This document shows positions 28,801 through 41,000 of a stretch of DNA of 64,000 nucleotides, piece after piece (the first letter of the stretch is position 1; every line of letters starts with the position of its first letter). This stretch comes from Hyaloscypha bicolor E (Eukaryota > Ascomycota > Leotiomycetes > Helotiales > Hyaloscyphaceae). Location of the stretch: positions 868,001-932,000 of the forward strand of contig NW_020194628.1 in NCBI RefSeq assembly GCF_002865645.1, written 5' to 3'. The translations under genes were made by a program, and so were the position numbers. The notes below the pieces were generated by a model. That model worked only from the letters and a program-made list of their open reading frames with translations, was not told the DNA's origin and made no database searches.

Positions 28801-30850
28801 ATAGTTTATAGTTTTTTAATAAGCTTTATTTAGTTAAAAGCATTTATTATCTTATATATTATATTATCTATATTATTTATAGCTTAGTAAAAAATAATTA
28901 GAAATAATTCTAGTATTTTAATAAAGCCATTTTATTAAGAACTAGCTATAGTTTATAGATATTTTTTCTTATAAATATTTACTAGTAACTAATTATAAAT
29001 ATATAAGTAATCTAGAACTAGTATAAGAAGTATTTCTATAATAACTTGACTTATAAGCTAGTTTATAATCTATTAATTAACTTTCTATTACTTTTAATTA
29101 ATTTTTATTATAATTATAGCTTTTTTTTATTTAGTTTTAGCTTTATAAATCTCTAGTAAATACTTATAGATATTACTTTATTTGAGAATACTTTTAATTA
29201 AACTATAAGCTATTATATAACTAATTTATAAATTAATTATATTTATAAGATATTACTAGTAACTATAATATAAGTCTAGCTAAATATAAACTAGTACTTT
29301 TATTTCTAGATAATTATAATAGTAATTATAAATAATTTATAAATAGCTTATTTTTATTTATAAAGCTCTAATAAAACTAGTAAAACATTTCTTTATAAAA
29401 CTTTCTATTACTATTATTATAACTAAAATAAAATAGTCTTATATATAATATTAATAAATATTATAGCTTTTTTTCTCGAATAAATATATATCTTATTTCT
29501 AGATCTAGATCTTATTTGAGCTTAATAAGTTATTTATAAATATAATTACTAAAATAAGCCGGCTTAGAATACTCTTATAATTTATAAATCTAATTATCTG
29601 AAATAAAGTATTTATATAATATAAGTACTATTTTAAGATAATATACTAGCTAATAATTAATTTATAATTAGTTATAAATAATATTTTCTTTAGAAAAGTA
29701 TTTATAATTTTTAGAAAGAACTTTACTTAAATCTTATTAGTAATTCTATATAGTTTATAGGCTAATATAATACGGGCCTATTTATAATAAATATAAATCT
29801 AGCTATAGCTTTATTAGTTATTATTACGAATTAATATATAAGTCTATAATAATTTATCTAAATAGAATTTTATAAACTAGATTAGTAATCTATTATATAA
29901 CCTATTTTTAAATAAATAGATTATATTTCTGTCTTTTATTTTATATATCTAATTAGTTATAGACCTAATTAATTATATTTACCTATAAGAATAACTTTTA
30001 TAAACCTTATATAATTACTAGGCTTTTAGTAAATAGACAATTCTATTAACTCTAAATAATATAATTTATAAGCTTAACTAAATAATTCTAGATATATTTT
30101 CTAGCTAGAAATAAATATATTTTATAATAGATTTAACTAATATAAATAAAGCAGATCCTAAAATTACAGAATTATTTCTAGAGATTTTATAAAGTATTTA
30201 TTTACTAGATTTATTTTTCTTTAAACTATAACTCAAGATTAATATATCTATAATATTCTTATAAAATCTCTATTTATAGAAAAGGCTTTATAACGGGTTA
30301 TAAATATTAATTTATAGCTTCAGAAAATTCTTAATTCAGGTATAATTATTAGATAATAACTTTAATAGCTAATTATAAATAATTTCACGAATTAAGCTCT
30401 AGTTTATAAATTAGTAATTACTTTTTATATTTTTTTATAAGTAGTTTCTATTTACTTTATTTTTATAATAACTATTAATAAGTTATAAAGCTAGTTATTT
30501 AAGATAATAGAAATAGATTTATAATTACTAGTCTTTTCTTATAGTTAGTTCTATATAGTAGCCTTATAAATTACTTTATAAATAGAACTTTATATTCTTT
30601 TATTTCCTAATATAAATTATATAAATAATATAATATATTTAGAAATATTATAAAGTTTTATTTAGCTTTTAATTTACTTATAAATAACTTTATATACTTA
30701 TAAGCTATTTTTCTTCTTATATTATCTATAAAGAATCTATAAAAAGTTTATATCTAATTTATATATTTAGCTAAAATTCTTTATTAAATTATATAACTTT
30801 AATTAAAGTTTTTATTATATAATATACTTCTTTTAATTTCAAATCTACTT

Positions 30851-30941
30851 GAAATAAGTTTAGAATAAAATTATTAATTAGCCCCGAAGCTTATATAAGG
30901 CCGCTAATTAATAATTTTAGTAAAGTAGCTCTAAACTTATC
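30851..30941. repeat. Palindrome at 3' end of Helitron copy 1
   Basis: Inverted repeat with nested arms: an outer arm related to aagtttag/ctaaactt and an inner arm AAATTATTAATTAG/CTAATTAATAATTTT around a spacer of about 23 bp. The less mutated version is at 36,464-36,552. Helitrons end with a hairpin near the 3' terminus, and the position downstream of the helicase fits that, although this structure is larger than usual. Confidence 0.6.
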
Positions 30942-31351
30942 TATATAATATTAAGTTATCTTTTATATAATACAGATACTATTATATAAACGAATCTATA
31001 TAGAAATACTAAAGCTTATATCTAAATCTATATAAGAGTATTAAAGCTTGAAAATATATAGAATCTCTTTATAAATCTCTTTATAATAAACAAGTATATA
31101 TACTCTGCTTTCTTGCCTATATCTGTCTTCTATTCTCTATACCGGGCCTGTTAATTTATCTTAAATATACTTTACTCGAGCTATAAATAATATAAAAAAG
31201 TATAATAGAATTCCTTTTTTTCTCTCAAATACTTCTATTATTTCAAGTATAAGTCTTTCCGGCGAATTATAGATTATTCTTTAGATAAATCTAATTTTCG
31301 GGCCTTAATATACTTTCTATATTATATTTATTAATATAATAAATATTATAA

Positions 31352-32402
31352 AAAGAAGAGCAAGCCGGTTTTAAAAGAGAAATAGATATAATAGTTTATA
31401 TAGATATAATAAATAGTAAAGAAGGCCTTATAAGTACAGATATAAAAAGAGAAGATAAGAAAGAGATAATTAAATATATAAGAGTAGTAAATATAAGGGG
31501 AATTTATAAAGGGCTAGGTATAATATAAGAGCAAATTGAGAGCTTTCGAAAAGGAGAGAAGTATTACGAGGGCCTGTATTAGTAATAGGTAGGCTATACG
31601 GACCCGCAGGAAAGTTCTACGAGTGTAGAAGAGAGCTTGCAAGGGGAGGAAAGGGGGGATACGGGCCGGGAGGAGATCTGAGAGGGCCTAACGGACGAGG
31701 AAGGGAGTTCTACGGGCTTATAGGATAGCTGGAAGGGCCCGCGAGAGGGAGGGAGCTTTGCGGGTGCGAGTGAGGCTTGGGAGGGCCTGCAAGAGACCTA
31801 AGAAAGCTTGCAAGAGTAATACTGCTCTTCTTGCAATTAAAAAAAAGCCTCTTACGCACTTTAGCTAGTTCTTTATATATAATATATACCGGGAACGGAA
31901 TAAGAAAGCGAACCGGGTCCGGAAAGTAAAGTAAAAGAGAGCTATTTCCCCTTGCCCGAAAGCTATAAACAAGTAATTAGAGTATATAATTCAAGCTCTA
32001 GCTTCTACTAGCAAGTATAGGCTTGGCTTGAACTTTATAACCCGGCCTATAATTATAGAGAATTACTTAAATAAAAGCTCTTAAAAAAATTATTTCCTAT
32101 TTGCTTATATTTCTTATATACTTATATATTATATTAGTATAAACTTATAAGTATAATATAGCTATAATTAAGGGAAAAAAAGAAAAGAAATTAAAAAAAG
32201 CTTAATAAATAAAAATAAAGCTTAAAATAGCTTATAAATAAGAAAAAAGAGTTCTATAAATATAATTAAAAAATATAATAGCCTGTAAATATAAAGAAAT
32301 CTTTTAATCTCAAATTAAGATTAGAGTAAAATTAAAAACTAGTTCTAAAGCTTATATAGGGTTACTAGACTTTAATTTTAGTAGAGTAGCTCTAATCTTA
32401 TA
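31352..32402 (+). repeat. Repeat R, copy R2
   Basis: Direct-orientation copy of R1 without the hAT insertion, about 1.05 kb. It contains the GC-rich units (31,570-31,800) and the block around 31,880-31,910 with accgggaacgga shared with R1. RIP-type changes are common at both ends, but the GC-rich core is largely spared. Confidence 0.6.
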
Positions 32403-32644
32403 TTTAAATAAGAATATAAAGGCTTAAAAAAACACTTTATATAAAAATTATAATAGTATAAAAGAAAAGATATTAAAGTAAAGTATATTATTAATTTGAA
32501 ACTTAAAATATAAAACTAAAAAAAGAAAACTAAAAATAAAGCAGGAAAAAATAATATTATATTAATTTCGCTTATAATTATATATATATTATATATCTAA
32601 TCTATTACTAGATATTTTAATTAGATATCTAGATATCTAGATAT

Positions 32645-32888
32645 TATAATAGCTAGTATTATATAGTTAATACAGATATAGTTTTAACTAAAAGAATTAG
32701 TTTTAGCTAAGGTTTTAAGCTATAGTTCAAATCAAGCTTGCTTCTAAAGCTCGATATTTTAGTAGTTTTAGCTATATCTACTTATTTACTCCTATATCTT
32801 ACTTTTATTCTCTTTAGCTTTAAATTCTTAAAATATTAGAATTATTAATCTTTAAGTTTTATTCTATTATTTTATTTCTGCTATTATA
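32645..32888 (+). repeat. 5' LTR of the TRIM-like element
   Basis: 244 bp, direct copy of 34,164-34,407, preceded by the GATAT target duplication. Confidence 0.82.
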
Positions 32889-34163
32889 TTATTTAAAGCT
32901 TCTATATTCTCGGTAGTAGATTTTAGTATTATAAAGCCTATAACTTTTTATCTATCTATTATTATCTATCTATCTATCTAATTAGTAAAATATAGCTTCT
33001 AATACTCTCTATCTATCTGGCTTAGTAAAATACTATACTATTTTCAAGTATCTATTCTATTTATTTAGCCTACTAGAGAGTACTTCTATTTTTACGATTT
33101 TTTAGTACTAATTTTACTAATATTTCCTTAAGAATAAATACTTTCTAAATATAAGTTTAATATAAGTTTAATAGCCTATAAGCTGAAATTACTATTCTGC
33201 AAGTAGCTCTTATAAAGATCTAAGTATTCCGGCCCTATTTAAAGCTCTCTAATTCTAAGAAGTTTACTAGAAATACCTATAAATTCAATATCTGGCTTTT
33301 ATTAATTAAAGTAAAGCTAGCTATTAATAGTATAGTAATTAGAAATACTATAACTTAATTCTACTATATTTACCTGAATCTTAATTTATCTATCTAGTTT
33401 ATAGTTTTATTATAGCGTTTTTATATAAAGTATATTTAGTTATAGAACTACTAAATAATTCTAAATTAGCTTTTATAAATATATAATAATCCAAATAAGT
33501 AATTAAAGGCTAAAAATAAGCTCTATATCCTCTACTAAAGTAATAATTCTTTTTCTACTTATATTACTAAGTTTAAATATATCTTATATAAAGTAAATAG
33601 CTAAAGCTAGCCAGATATTAATAAAATCTCTAGCTTTTATAATAGCCTTAATTTAGTAATTTATTCTTATCTAGCCTAATAGCTTATTCTATTCCGGATT
33701 TATACTAATTTCCTAAATTTAATAGCTTTTATTAAAAATAGCCGCTCTACTATACTAGACTACTTCTAGAATTACTAGTAATTCTATAGATATTAGTAAA
33801 CTAATAATTAATACTCTTATATCTATACTAGTCTATTAAAACTATTAGAAATCTAGATAGTACTTTAGATATAGTTCCTATAATTACTAAATAAAGAACT
33901 ATATCTGGCTATTTAAAGGTATTTTCTCTAGTTCTAGTTCTAGTAAACAGGTTATAATTATTATAGTAAATAATAATTACTCTAGTATAGAGAGTAATAA
34001 TAATTCTAAAGAGAGTTATAAGCTTTTACTAGAGCTAGACTAGATAAAGCTAATTACTAGAAAATAGAGTTCTTTTTCTTTATTTTATTATTTTTACTAT
34101 ATTTGCTTTAGCTTTCTCTTTATTTACTAGTATTCGAAATAAGCTTTCTAAAGAGAAGAGTAA

Positions 34164-34407
34164 TATAATAGCTAGTATTATATAATTAATATAGATATAG
34201 TTTCAGTTAAAAGAGTTAGTTTTAACTAAAATTCTAACCTATAGTTCAAACCAAGCTCGCTTTTAAAGCTCGGCGTTTTAGTAGTTTTAGCTATATCTAT
34301 TTATTTACTATTATACCTCACTTCTATTCTCTTTAGCTTTAAATTCTTAAGATATTAGAATTATTAATTTTTAAGCCTTATTCTACTATTCTATTTCTGC
34401 TATTATA
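34164..34407 (+). repeat. 3' LTR of the TRIM-like element
   Basis: 244 bp, preceded by a polypurine tract and followed by the GATAT target duplication. Confidence 0.82.
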
Positions 34408-34561
34408 GATATCTAGATATTTAGATATCTAGATACCTAATCTTATATATATAGTTCTAGCTTTTATTCTAGTTTATAATAAAATTTTATAAAATTTTAT
34501 AATATTCTAACTAATACTGGATATTTATTTAAGAAGTTACTTATATCTATTATACTAAACG

Positions 34562-35415
34562 AGATTAGAGCTTCTTTACTAAAATTAAAGCCTAGTAATC
34601 TTATATAAACTCTAGAATTAATTTTTTATTTTATTTTAATCTTAATTCAAGATTAAAAGAAATATATAACTTTCTTATAATAAAGCTCTATTATTACTTA
34701 TAGGCCTTCTAAGCTTTATATCTATTTATAAAACTCTCTCTTTCTTTTTATAAACTATAATATCTTTTAATTATATCTATAAAGCTTTCTTTTTCCTTTT
34801 ATAAGTCTTTTTAAGTCTTACTTTTACTTATAAAACCTTTCTCTTAAATATAGCTATATTATACTTATAAGCTCGTATTAATATAATATATAAATATATA
34901 GGAAATTAGTATTTCTTAAGAGCTTTTATTTAAATATTTAGCTTTTTACTTTATATACTATACTTATAGGCCCTCCCAAGCCTCACTTCTACTTGCAGGG
35001 CTTTTTCTTCCCTTTTACAAGCCCGCAAAGCTCTCTCTCTCTTGCCCGTAAAGCTTCCTTTCTTGTCCGTTAAGCCCTCCCAAGCCTCACTTGCCCCCGC
35101 AAGCCCCTTATTACCTGTACTCTTACCTATACCTTCCTCCCAAGCCTCCCTCCCTCTCGCAAGCCCCCCCTCCAGCCTCACTCCTACCTGCAAAGCTCTT
35201 CCTTCTCTCTTACAGGCCCTCCTAAGCCTTATCCCTATTTATATCCTTATTTATAGGGCTCTTCCTTCCCTCCCAAGCGTTACTCGCGCCCGCAAAGCTT
35301 CCTCCCTCTCGCGGGCCCTTCCAAGTCTTATTCTCACCTAGAACCCCCCCTCTAGCTATCCTACAAGCCTATAGAACGCCCTTCCTCGTCCGTTAAGTTC
35401 TCCTAAGCCTCACTT
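34562..35415 (-). repeat. Repeat R, copy R3 (inverted, truncated)
   Basis: Reverse-orientation match to the right part of R1 and R2: the R end block at 34,562-34,690 and the GC-rich units of about 51 bp at 34,970-35,410, which encode repeated Ser/Leu/Pro-rich segments in shadow frames. The left part of R (with the gcaagccggtttt start) is missing; similarity stops near 35,415. The GC-rich units are almost free of RIP. Confidence 0.6.
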
Positions 35416-35430
35416 GCCCTGGAATTAAAG

Positions 35431-36051
35431 CTAATAATTATTGCAAGATTCGTCTTCGTCTATATATAACTCCACTTGCCTCTCTCTTAGCTCACAAGCC
35501 TGCCTCTCTACTAGTCCGCAAGCTTCTTCTTTAGCCTGCCCCTCCCTCTCTTCCCTTTTCTCCCTCTCTTCCCTTTTCTCCCTCTCTTCCCTTTTCTCCC
35601 TCTCTTCCCTTTTCTCCCTCTCTTCCCTCTCCCTCCTCTCCCGTTCTTCCCTCTCTATCCACTCTGCCCGCTTCTCTCCATCCCTCTTTATTTTCCTCCT
35701 TGCCTTATCCCTCTCTTTTAAAAACTCACCTGCCCTCTGCCTCTCCTTTAACCTCTCCTCCCACCACGCCTCAAACTCTCCTCTTTGCCTTCCCATCCTC
35801 ATACCGCTACTGCCGGTCCTGGAGCTCCTGCTCCTCCTCTTAGGTCGGCTCCCGTATATAATCATCGACCGTAATCGCCCGATATCCGGCCCACCCCCTC
35901 TCCTTCTTTCCGGTAGCTCGTTGCCGGTATTAGATATGATTCGCAAGCTCAGCGTAAGCAGGAGGAGGGTTTGGATTCTGAGCGCGAGATCAATAACGGT
36001 TCGATTTAGTATTCCGGTACCGGTAGGGCTCGCAAGTAAGGAAACGGCCAA
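35431..36051 (-). CDS. Hypothetical highly charged coiled-coil ORF
   Basis: Open frame of about 206 codons in normal-GC DNA between repeat R3 and the Helitron copy 2 terminus. I do not recognise the product. The first half is mixed and basic (RPKRRSRSSRTGSS), followed by a Trp-containing segment and then a long Arg/Glu-rich stretch of EREEREKRE repeats, with the acidic end YIDEDESCNNY. The Arg/Glu stretch is encoded by an 18-bp minisatellite (ctcttcccttttctccct on plus, about 35,545-35,635). The most upstream ATG of the frame is internal and no intron is obvious, so the 5' end is uncertain. It could be a gag-like or captured gene fragment, or a chance frame over the minisatellite. The complementary frame is also open, which weakens the case. 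Confidence 0.3.
   Translation of the reverse strand: MAVSLLASPTGTGILNRTVIDLALRIQTLLLLTLSLRIISNTGNELPERRRGGGPDIGRLRSMIIYGSRPKRRSRSSRTGSSGMRMGRQRGEFEAWWEERLKERQRAGEFLKERDKARRKIKRDGEKRAEWIEREERERREREEREKREEREKREEREKREEREKREEREGQAKEEACGLVERQACELRERQVELYIDEDESCNNY
35545..35635. repeat. 18-bp minisatellite
   Basis: About five near-identical copies of an 18-bp pyrimidine-rich unit (ctcttcccttttctccct). Confidence 0.85.
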
Positions 36052-36463
36052 GATCGCGAAGTTGCAAGCAGCTAGAGCAACGGGTTTGCGGGCCTAGAAG
36101 AGTTAGCCTGCCCCTAAATAGGTCCGTTAACTTACCTGTAGGCTCTTCTCCCTCTTGCTTCCTTTCTCTCTCTTGTTCTTCTTAAATACTTGCATATCGC
36201 AAGGCCTGCCGCTCAAGGCAAGAAGCATACGTTGCGGTCCGCCAGCTATCCTTTAGGGGAAACTGGAAGATTAATCGAGGGCAGTGACACCCGGGGCAGT
36301 ATAATTAATTTAATTCAGGTTGGATTAATTGAGACATTGTAATCGTAAACCAAAGTAAAGCGTGGGTGAGTAAAACGCGAGTGAAGGCTGCGCAGGTTTG
36401 GTGTTCCTGTACGGGCCTCCACGTGACAGTATAGGAATCTACAGATTATAACTCAATGTTATA

Positions 36464-36552
36464 GACGAGTTTAGGGCCGCTTCGCTAAAATTATTAATTG
36501 GTCCCGGAGCTTGTATAGGGCCGCCAATTAATAATTTTGCCCTAAACTTGTC
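36464..36552. repeat. Palindrome at 3' end of Helitron copy 2
   Basis: Outer arms GACGAGTTTAGGGC and GCCCTAAACTTGTC, inner arms AAAATTATTAATTGG and CCAATTAATAATTTT, separated by a GC-rich loop of about 23 bp. The same structure, RIP-mutated, lies at 30,851-30,941 at the matching end of Helitron copy 1. It can fold into a long hairpin and probably includes the element's 3' terminal hairpin. The exact CTRR terminus was not fixed. Confidence 0.65.
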
Positions 36553-36699
36553 CCGAGTAGGATTGGAATATAATAAAGGCTTTTAGCTAAGTATATAAAT
36601 TAGATGCGGACTCTTTATGGACCTTTTACGGATAATATAAGAAGGAAAATAGCCTATAAGTATATAAAGTTACCTGTAAGTAAATCAAAAGCTAAATAA

Positions 36700-38000
36700 G
36701 ACCTTGTAATATTTCTGGGTATACTATATTACTTATACGGTCTATATTAGGGGGTAAAAGAATATAAAGTCCTGCTTATAAGGTAACCCGTAAGGCTGCT
36801 ATATAGAACTGGCCGTAAGAAAAGACCGGTAACTATAAATCCACCCCTACTACCTTAAATAACTGGCCTTATAACTTATTAATAGTTATTATAAAGGATA
36901 AAGCAAGTAGAAACTACTTATAGAAGAGTATAAAAGATAGTTACTAATCTGTTAACTAGAGCTTGATCCGTAGAATTATCCGTAATTAGCTATTAAAGTT
37001 ACTATCTAGTAGCCGTATATGAATCGAGAACCTCCCAAAGCTATAAATCGATATTTGTAATCCGTTATAAAGCCCTTTCTATAGATAGAGATTCCATAAG
37101 AGTATTATAGGTATACCGATCTTGAATTATAGCTTAGAGAGAGGTAGACCCAGTAAATAGATATTTTGCAAGATCTCTAGAGGTAATTCTATAATCTCAG
37201 GATCTGCCTTATTTATATTAGCCGAATCTACTATAAAATATATCTGTTTCTGGCTAGGAAGTATATCCAGGATTATTTAATTAAGTTTATAGACTATATT
37301 ATTCAGGATTAATAGAATTGCCTATTTACTAAAGGCCCGGTAATTATACGGGACCTATAAGAGTTATTCTTATAGGTAAATATAATTAATTAGGTCTATA
37401 ACTAACTAGATATATAAAATAAAAGGCAGGAGTATAATCTGCCTATTTAAAGATAGGTTATATAGCAAACTACTAATCCAGTCTATAAAATCCTGCTTAG
37501 ATAGATTATTATAGACCTATATATTAATCTGTAATAATAACTAATAAAGCTATAGCTAGATCTATATCCGCTATAAGTAGGCCTGTATTATATTGGCCCG
37601 TAAACCGTATAGGACTACTAGTAAGATCTAGGTAAAGTCTCTCCCGAGAATTATAGGCATCTCTTTAAAGAGAATATTATCTGTAATTGATTATAAATTG
37701 ACTATTAGCCGGTATATTACCTCAAAGTAGTATTTGTACTATATAAGTACCTTATTCTAGATAATTAGGTCTATAGAATATAAGAGAGCCCTGAGCTAGC
37801 TTATTTTAGTAATTATACTTATAGATAACTCGTTAAGCTCGAGTAGGATCCGGAACTAGGAGTGAGATATATATTTATCCGGGAGAAGAAGAGCTATAAT
37901 ACCCGTTAATACTATATATAGAACTATCTTACCTTAGCTATAGTAATAGTAGTAAAGGGTCTTATAAAGAAATATCTTACCGGTTCTGCCAGGGCCTTAT
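36700..38000 (-). pseudogene. Helitron Pif1-like helicase domain, stop-interrupted
   Basis: Reading the minus strand through TAG/TAA stops gives superfamily 1 helicase motifs in order. Walker A reads GRTGKIFLYKT (about 37,960-37,993). A segment ending in ALLLPG follows. A motif III equivalent reads PIILGRDFT at about 37,628-37,665 (GGDFRQ in intact Helitrons). Motif V reads TINKL*GQLFKVVGVDL at about 36,840-36,900, and motif VI reads FSYGQFYIAALRVTL at about 36,780-36,825. This is the helicase of Helitron RepHel proteins, which drive rolling-circle transposition. Most stops are at codons one C-to-T or G-to-A step from Gln or Trp, so RIP inactivated it. Confidence 0.7.
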
Positions 38001-41000
38001 AAGTAGAAGTAAGTAGTTTGTAAATTATCTATAATTACTACTATAATTATCTAAAAGCAAGAATACTAGTTTATATTTAGCTAGGCTTATATTACGGTTA
38101 CTAGTAATATCTTATAGATATAATTGACCTATAGATTAGCTATATAATAGCTTATAGTCTAGTTAAAGGTATTCTCAGGTAAAATAATGTCTATAAGTAT
38201 CTACTAGAGATCCGTAAGGCCGAGACCAAGTAAAAAGAGGCTATAATTATAGTAAGAATTAACTAAGGGTAATAGGAAATTAATTAATAAATTATAGGCT
38301 AGCTTATAGGCCAAGTTATTATAGAAATGCTTCTTATACTAGTCCTAGATTATTTATATATCCGCAATTAGCTACTAGCAGATATCTATAAGAAAAAGTA
38401 TCTATAAACTATAGCTAGTTATTAATAAAATAGCCTTATTAAAATACTAGAACTACTTCTAATTATTCTTTATTAAGCTATAGGTAATATAGGTAGTATA
38501 ATATATGAAATAATAGATACTCTTGACTAAGTAGAGCTTATTAAAGGACTACAAACCATATATAACTATTAGTAAGAGTTATAAGTAGAACTACTTACCT
38601 AAAACTAGACTATAGTAGTAAATATAGCTAATACTATACTCTTGCTTATAGTACTTCTATATCCGGGTCTTAGTAATCTATATAAAGTACTATAGGAACT
38701 TGTAATATAAGTACTAATAGCTATTCTTATATATTATATTATATTTAAAAAAGGCTATTAAGATTAAGCGGATATTTATAGCCTAGTCTATAATCTGCTC
38801 GGGTAAGAAGTTAGCTATAAAGTAAATTATATATTATTTAGGGAAATAGATTATAAGATATTAAACCGGAAGGAACTTCTAGTATATTAGGTATTTGAAT
38901 AGATACTAGAAAGCCTTTATAAGGCCTATATACTAAGCCTAGAGATACTAGATAATCTTATTATTTATTTCCGAGATAGTAATAGTTATATAGTCTGTTT
39001 TCTTATAAATATACTTAATTATTTATACGAATATATAAACCTTAATATTAATATATAAGTAGAACTTCTAGAGGAGATATAGGTTATATGAAATAATCCA
39101 GTAATTATTATAGACAACTTCCTAGTCTAGAAAGCCTGGTTTATAGACTATAAATATATAGCTATTATTCCGGTATTAGTATTCGGGATACCTATTCTTA
39201 TAGATAATTATTATAGCTATAAATGCTTTAGGGAACCTCTTCTAATATATAAGTAGGGCTATAGGTATCTTATAGACTATATATAGGGCTTTCGGATTAT
39301 TATTAAGGCTATATAGCCTGTAAGATATCTGGCTAGTAATTATAGCTATAAGTTTGCCTATAGAATTCTATAATAGGTCTAGAAGTTTGGTATAAATAAT
39401 CTTATTAACTAAATCAGGAGTTAAAAAGATAGTATTTCTCCTAAGAAATAAGAGTAGATATATATATAAGAGGCTATATTTCTGGTACTTAATTATATAG
39501 ATATAGCCTATATACTATCCGAAAAGGTAGTTCTTGAGATCCGTAAGAAGCTTCTATATCTTTAGAATAAAGATCCGGATAGTTAATTATTTACTATCTA
39601 TTTAAAAGGTAATCTGTAATCTCAGGCTAGTATAGGTTAGCTATAAAGGTAATAAAAAAGCTTGGCTTATTAAAGTATTATATAATAGCTATTAAGTCTT
39701 GAAAAAGCTATTATATAAAGTAATTACTATTTATAAAGCTTAATAGAAAAATAAAGTAATAGCTAATATTACTTATATAGATATCCTTATGAATTAGGGT
39801 ATTCGTAAGTCCTATATAAATATCTATATAGATATTCTACTAGTATAAGTAAAGCTAGTTAAGTAAGATAGTCTTATAGGTAATATATATATTAATAATA
39901 TACTACTAAAAGAGGTAGCTAGTATAAAAGAATAGAGAGAAGGCTAGATAGATATAGAGATAGTATTAGTAAAAGACCTATTACTTAAGCTATATTTACT
40001 AATAGGTCTTATTACGGTCCTATAACTATAAACCATAGTACTAACCCGGGTTACTATATAAGAAGAATAAGATATAGTAGAATAGTATATATACTATATA
40101 TATAATATTAACTATATATATTTACAGATACTTATAGCCTATCTTATAAACTATAAATACCAGATTATAGTAGCTTATATTCGTATACTTATCCGGGATA
40201 AGAACTATAATCTCGTTATTTATTAGGAGGTTCTTATAATAATAATTAGTACCTAATTCGAGGATTAAGTATATTTGCAGGTTAAATAAGATCCGGAAAT
40301 CGGTTTACTGGCTTATAAGATACTTATAGGCTATTTTATAGACTATAATAAACGGATTATAATCTGTAAGTATATCCGTAAGCTATAAAAGAACTATATA
40401 ATCTAGGTAAGGGAAGTTAGTAGCCTATATATTAGTTATAAAGAGTAGATTATAAAAGAAGAGCTATATAAAGGAGGGTTTAGTATATAAAGCGAACTAT
40501 AGTAGGCCTTAGAAATAGAAGAGCTTGCTATAGATCTGAAAGTACTAGATCCTATAGGAGAAATCAATTTGTATATTCTTTTTATATTTAACTAATATAA
40601 AGGTAAAAGTATAATTATATATTCGGATATTTGCCTGGAAGGCCCGGTAGAGCGGATTATTACCTGTAAAGAGGTAAGAGAAATACAGAAGAGGCTTGTA
40701 GATTAGAGGAAGTATTATATTGCCCTTTTTATAATAGGTCTTAAAGCGATTATCCGTATAGCCAAAATAGAGGACTTTACAAGCTATATAGTAACCTGTA
40801 AGTAGACTAGTCATATATATAGGAGCTGGCCAGAAGCAGGAGAGGAAGGCAGGAGGCCGTATAATAGGTGGGTTAGTAGAAGGGTTCTCCAAGATATGAA
40901 CAGGGGCTGTAATAGACAGTTAACGGATCTGTCGCTGGCGCTATAGGGCTGGCTTGTCCGCAGAGATGTCTGTAACCGACTGTTGTTATTGCCGGGAGAT

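Larger units (their letters stand above)
23160..30950 (+). mobile_element. Helitron copy 1 (heavily RIP-mutated, interrupted by repeat R1)
   Basis: This region matches 36,464-41,640 in inverted orientation. Anchors include the left block 23,225-23,470 (inverse of about 41,330-41,560), 26,696-27,260 (inverse of about 40,200-40,760), and the right end 30,600-30,941 (inverse of 36,464-36,760). Where copy 2 reads gcggactctttatggacc, copy 1 (reverse strand, 30,734-30,751) reads ataaactttttatagatt: only C-to-T and G-to-A changes. By homology the Rep/helicase gene would run on the plus strand, with helicase motifs at about 29.4-30.7 kb. The stretch 24,415-26,695 is repeat R1 inserted in its 5' part. 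The 5' boundary is approximate. Confidence 0.65.
32645..34407 (+). mobile_element. Short non-autonomous LTR retrotransposon (TRIM-like), 1763 bp
   Basis: Two 244-bp direct repeats (32,645-32,888 and 34,164-34,407) both begin TATAATAGC and end GCTATTATA. These are short inverted termini compatible with TG..CA ends after RIP. A 5-bp duplication GATAT flanks the element on both sides (32,640-32,644 and 34,408-34,412). A purine tract (aaagagaagag, 34,150-34,160) sits just left of the right LTR, as a plus-strand polypurine tract should. The 1.27-kb interior has a TCTA microsatellite near 32,960 and no gag or pol, so it would depend on another element's proteins. The LTRs differ mainly by C/T and G/A exchanges. 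Confidence 0.82.

Noticed and set aside
34951..35341. Overlapping frames on both strands in R3
   Set aside because: Same minisatellite by-product; no start context, domain or conservation between copies at the protein level.
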